This document shows positions 62,031 through 64,000 of a stretch of DNA of 64,000 bases, piece after piece. Within the stretch, counting starts at the first letter, position 1. The number at the start of each line of letters is the position of its first letter. The position numbers and the translations under genes were made by a program. Origin of the DNA: Acanthochlamys bracteata (taxonomy: Eukaryota; Streptophyta; Magnoliopsida; Pandanales; Velloziaceae). The notes under the pieces were generated by a model that saw only the letters and a list, made by a program, of their open reading frames with translations, made no database searches and had not been told where the DNA came from. The DNA is taken from positions 3,660,501-3,724,500 of the forward strand of contig CM034132.1 in the NCBI GenBank assembly GCA_019914995.1. Direction: 5' to 3'.

Positions 62031-62121
62031 TCTATTACACACAATTGGAACTCATGGTCTAAGAAGCAATACTCCTACTTCATATAGAATTGGAACTCAT
62101 GGTCTAAGCAAAACTCCTATT

Positions 62122-63523
62122 TCATAGAAATTTTCGGCAGTTTGGAGTTTTACAATGGCAAGGGACCTTCGATTCTTCATCCTCACCAGGATCGAACAAA
62201 TAGTCATAGCTGCATAAAGCAAGTGGAAAAAATAAGCAGAAAATCCAAAAATTGCTTCACAATATTAATAAATAGTGATCGAATTTTAAAAAAATGCCCT
62301 TGACTAAGCACATTGAAGATGCCATGCGCCATTTAGGATTTTAGGAAACATTCGGCCTAAATTTTCCTAATGGTAGCTAGACAAAGCCTAGAACTTAAAT
62401 AAAACCAATTCAAATTAAAAGAGGTTAGCTAAATGGCATACGTAAGCTCTATTCCTGCAGTAATGTCAGCTTTTGCTATGAGCACAATTCTGCTATCATC
62501 ATCGCTGACACTCATAATCCTTGCATAAAGATTAGGCATGCACTGCAGTAACCAAAAGCAGAGTATCAGACAATTAAATATTCCCCATAGAACATAAGAA
62601 TGATGAGAGAAAAAAATCTTACAGAGTGGTTGATCAAGCGTGCCATGTTCCCCTTACTGGTAGCATCAATAACTAGTTCTTCACTGATTTTGAATAACTG
62701 AATATTTAAATAGAAAAAGAAAAGATCTAAGGCCAAAACAATATGACTAAAATAAGTATAGCATCATAATGTCCTTGAATGTTCACCAGACTATCAGCAT
62801 AAGTTGAAAATATGAGAACAAGAAACCAAGTTATGTGGAGTGCGTGACGAGCAATATTAAACTTAACACAACATGCTTTCAAATTGAAATCATATTGTTC
62901 GAAGACTTCATATGTAAACATACCACATTCACCTTACTGAGACTCCCATTACTATATAATTGCAACAGGTCACGGTTATACTATATCATAGTGAGACCGA
63001 TTCATTGCCCAGGCCTAGTGACTGTCTGAAGGTTAAAACTAGTTCAAGAGACAAAATTAGTTGTGAATCCAACTTTACAAAAAGTAGAAACCATGCTCCG
63101 TGGCCAATATCAGAAAAATAGTCACAGTGAGCCTGCACAACTTTTCAAGGTGGTAAACTTGGTTGAGCATCAGTGCTTAGTGCAAGACAACTGCAAAGCA
63201 TGTCTAGGTAGTAACTGATGGAAGCGATTTGAGTAATCATCAATACAGGGGAAATTGAGGAAGCAGATTCCCGATGATCACACAAAATTATCCATGGGGT
63301 AGCATTTTATCTTGATTAGTCAGGTAAGAACTTAGAGTAAACATTTCAAAAGCTGGCCTTCACCTGTTTTTGCATATATGAGCATGCCACTTAAGGAACA
63401 AATGGTATTACTACAAAATGAGTCAAAATAGCTTACATAGCAGTCTTTTCCTCTCGAGCGATAATTCTCTTCCCTTAAATCAGCAATGCTACGACGAACC
63501 TGCTCGCCACGATACTCTAGAAC
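62122..63523 (-). CDS. SET-domain histone H3K4 methyltransferase, ATX3/4/5-like, C-terminal exons (5' part beyond window)
   Basis: Trithorax-type enzymes of this group methylate H3 lysine 4 at active plant genes. Four exons, consistent in phase, encode the last 116 residues: 63437-63523 ([18 protein letters not shown], ending KDCY), 62623-62697 ([19 protein letters not shown], ending RLINHS), 62442-62542 ([12 protein letters not shown], ending ELT) and 62122-62209 ([25 protein letters not shown], stop). SET core motifs RLINHSCMPN and ELTYDYLFD are intact, as are the post-SET cysteines C-x-C-x4-C. The upstream exon with the start of the SET domain was not found in 63524-64000, so the gene continues past the right edge. 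ATX3/4/5 versus ATX1/2 is judged from the short spacing and DLRE-region wording, with moderate certainty. Confidence 0.9.
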
Positions 63524-64000
63524 CTGGCAAAGGTTAAGATGGGTCAAATAGTAGAAAGGAGCAGCATTCGTTTCTGCCATATAGCAGCATACTGCAAACA
63601 TTTCTAACAAATAGTGGTGTACTTTTGCACCAGTAATATGCTTAAGCAACACCATGGATTGACACTGATCCAAAGAGTACCAGCAACTGTGGACAGTAAG
63701 AGCTTTTTATGGGCTAATGATCCAAAGTTGCAGATAAAATCACTTGTTTACGCACACCTACATATTAACTTCTGATATGAAAATTTTACATACTACCAAT
63801 AAAAGAAAATGAACTACCGGAGAAATTAAGAGAATCAAACTTGCAAAAGACACATGAGTAAAGGCTCATACAAGCAATGGCTTTTGAATTGGCAAGTGAC
63901 GGTAATATCCTTCCAGGCAATAACACTAGGTCATAGGATAGGAGGTTACCATTGTAGAAGGAAGAAGTATAGGTAATGTAAGCTGGTCATAGAGAAATTG
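63524..64000. other. Intron of the SET-domain gene up to the window edge
   Basis: No exon matching the start of the SET domain (HGWGLFA-type motif) was seen. The interval is read as intron, preceding the acceptor GCCAG at 63524-63528 on the minus strand. Confidence 0.5.

Noticed and set aside
1..64000. CRISPR arrays, riboswitches, ribosome binding sites, replication origins
   Set aside because: Bacterial feature types; the window is plant nuclear DNA and nothing with such structure was seen.

Overview
The window is nuclear DNA of a flowering plant, almost certainly a eudicot. It is AT-rich, its genes are split by GT-AG introns, and the products are plant-type: a LACS3/4/5-clade acyl-CoA synthetase, a LOB-domain factor, a plant F-box protein, SFT2 and an ATX-class SET protein. 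The species cannot be named from the sequence. There are no CRISPR arrays, operons or bacterial signals, and no tRNA or rRNA gene was recognised.

Layout, left to right. 842-8321 (-): long-chain acyl-CoA synthetase, 18 exons giving 644 codons; only the short last exon is missing. 8.3-13.8 kb: AT-rich spacer with small miniature inverted-repeat transposons (MITEs) and a TCGA-rich tract. 13785-16139 (-): SDE2, four exons, 467 aa, with a ubiquitin-like head, a GGKGG processing site and a SAP-like tail. 16.1-22.4 kb: no coding sequence seen, one dispersed repeat and a 931-bp MITE. 22407-22754 (-): SDHAF4, the succinate dehydrogenase assembly factor. 22.8-32.5 kb: repeats and one decayed, unrecognised coding remnant at 27.7-28.7 kb. 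32587-32892 (+): small MGN-type (PADRE/DUF4228-like) protein. 33709-34365 (-): LOB-domain transcription factor. 36.9-43.0 kb (+): a dead hAT transposase gene split by a 3,048-bp CACTA element that may carry captured host sequence. 44406-44792 (-): dead paralogue of the MGN gene. 45621-48367 (-): F-box protein (RMF / At3g61730 type), eight exons, 351 aa. 49185-52087 (-): SFT2-type Golgi membrane protein, six exons, 165 aa. 52982-59178 (-): a structurally complete but inactivated Ty1/copia element with both LTRs and a 5-bp target duplication. 59.9-62.0 kb (+): a second, more decayed copia relic. 62122 to beyond 63523 (-): C-terminal SET and post-SET exons of an ATX3/4/5-like H3K4 methyltransferase that runs off the right edge.

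The host genes are ordinary, largely unrelated housekeeping or regulatory genes and do not form a pathway. The notable content is the mobile DNA: a CACTA element nested in a hAT gene at a still-readable target site, possible host-gene capture inside that element, two copia relics that both read YVHD at the reverse transcriptase active site, and several small repeat families with more than one copy in the window. All exon boundaries were read by eye from splice consensus and frame continuity; no alignment or database search was run.
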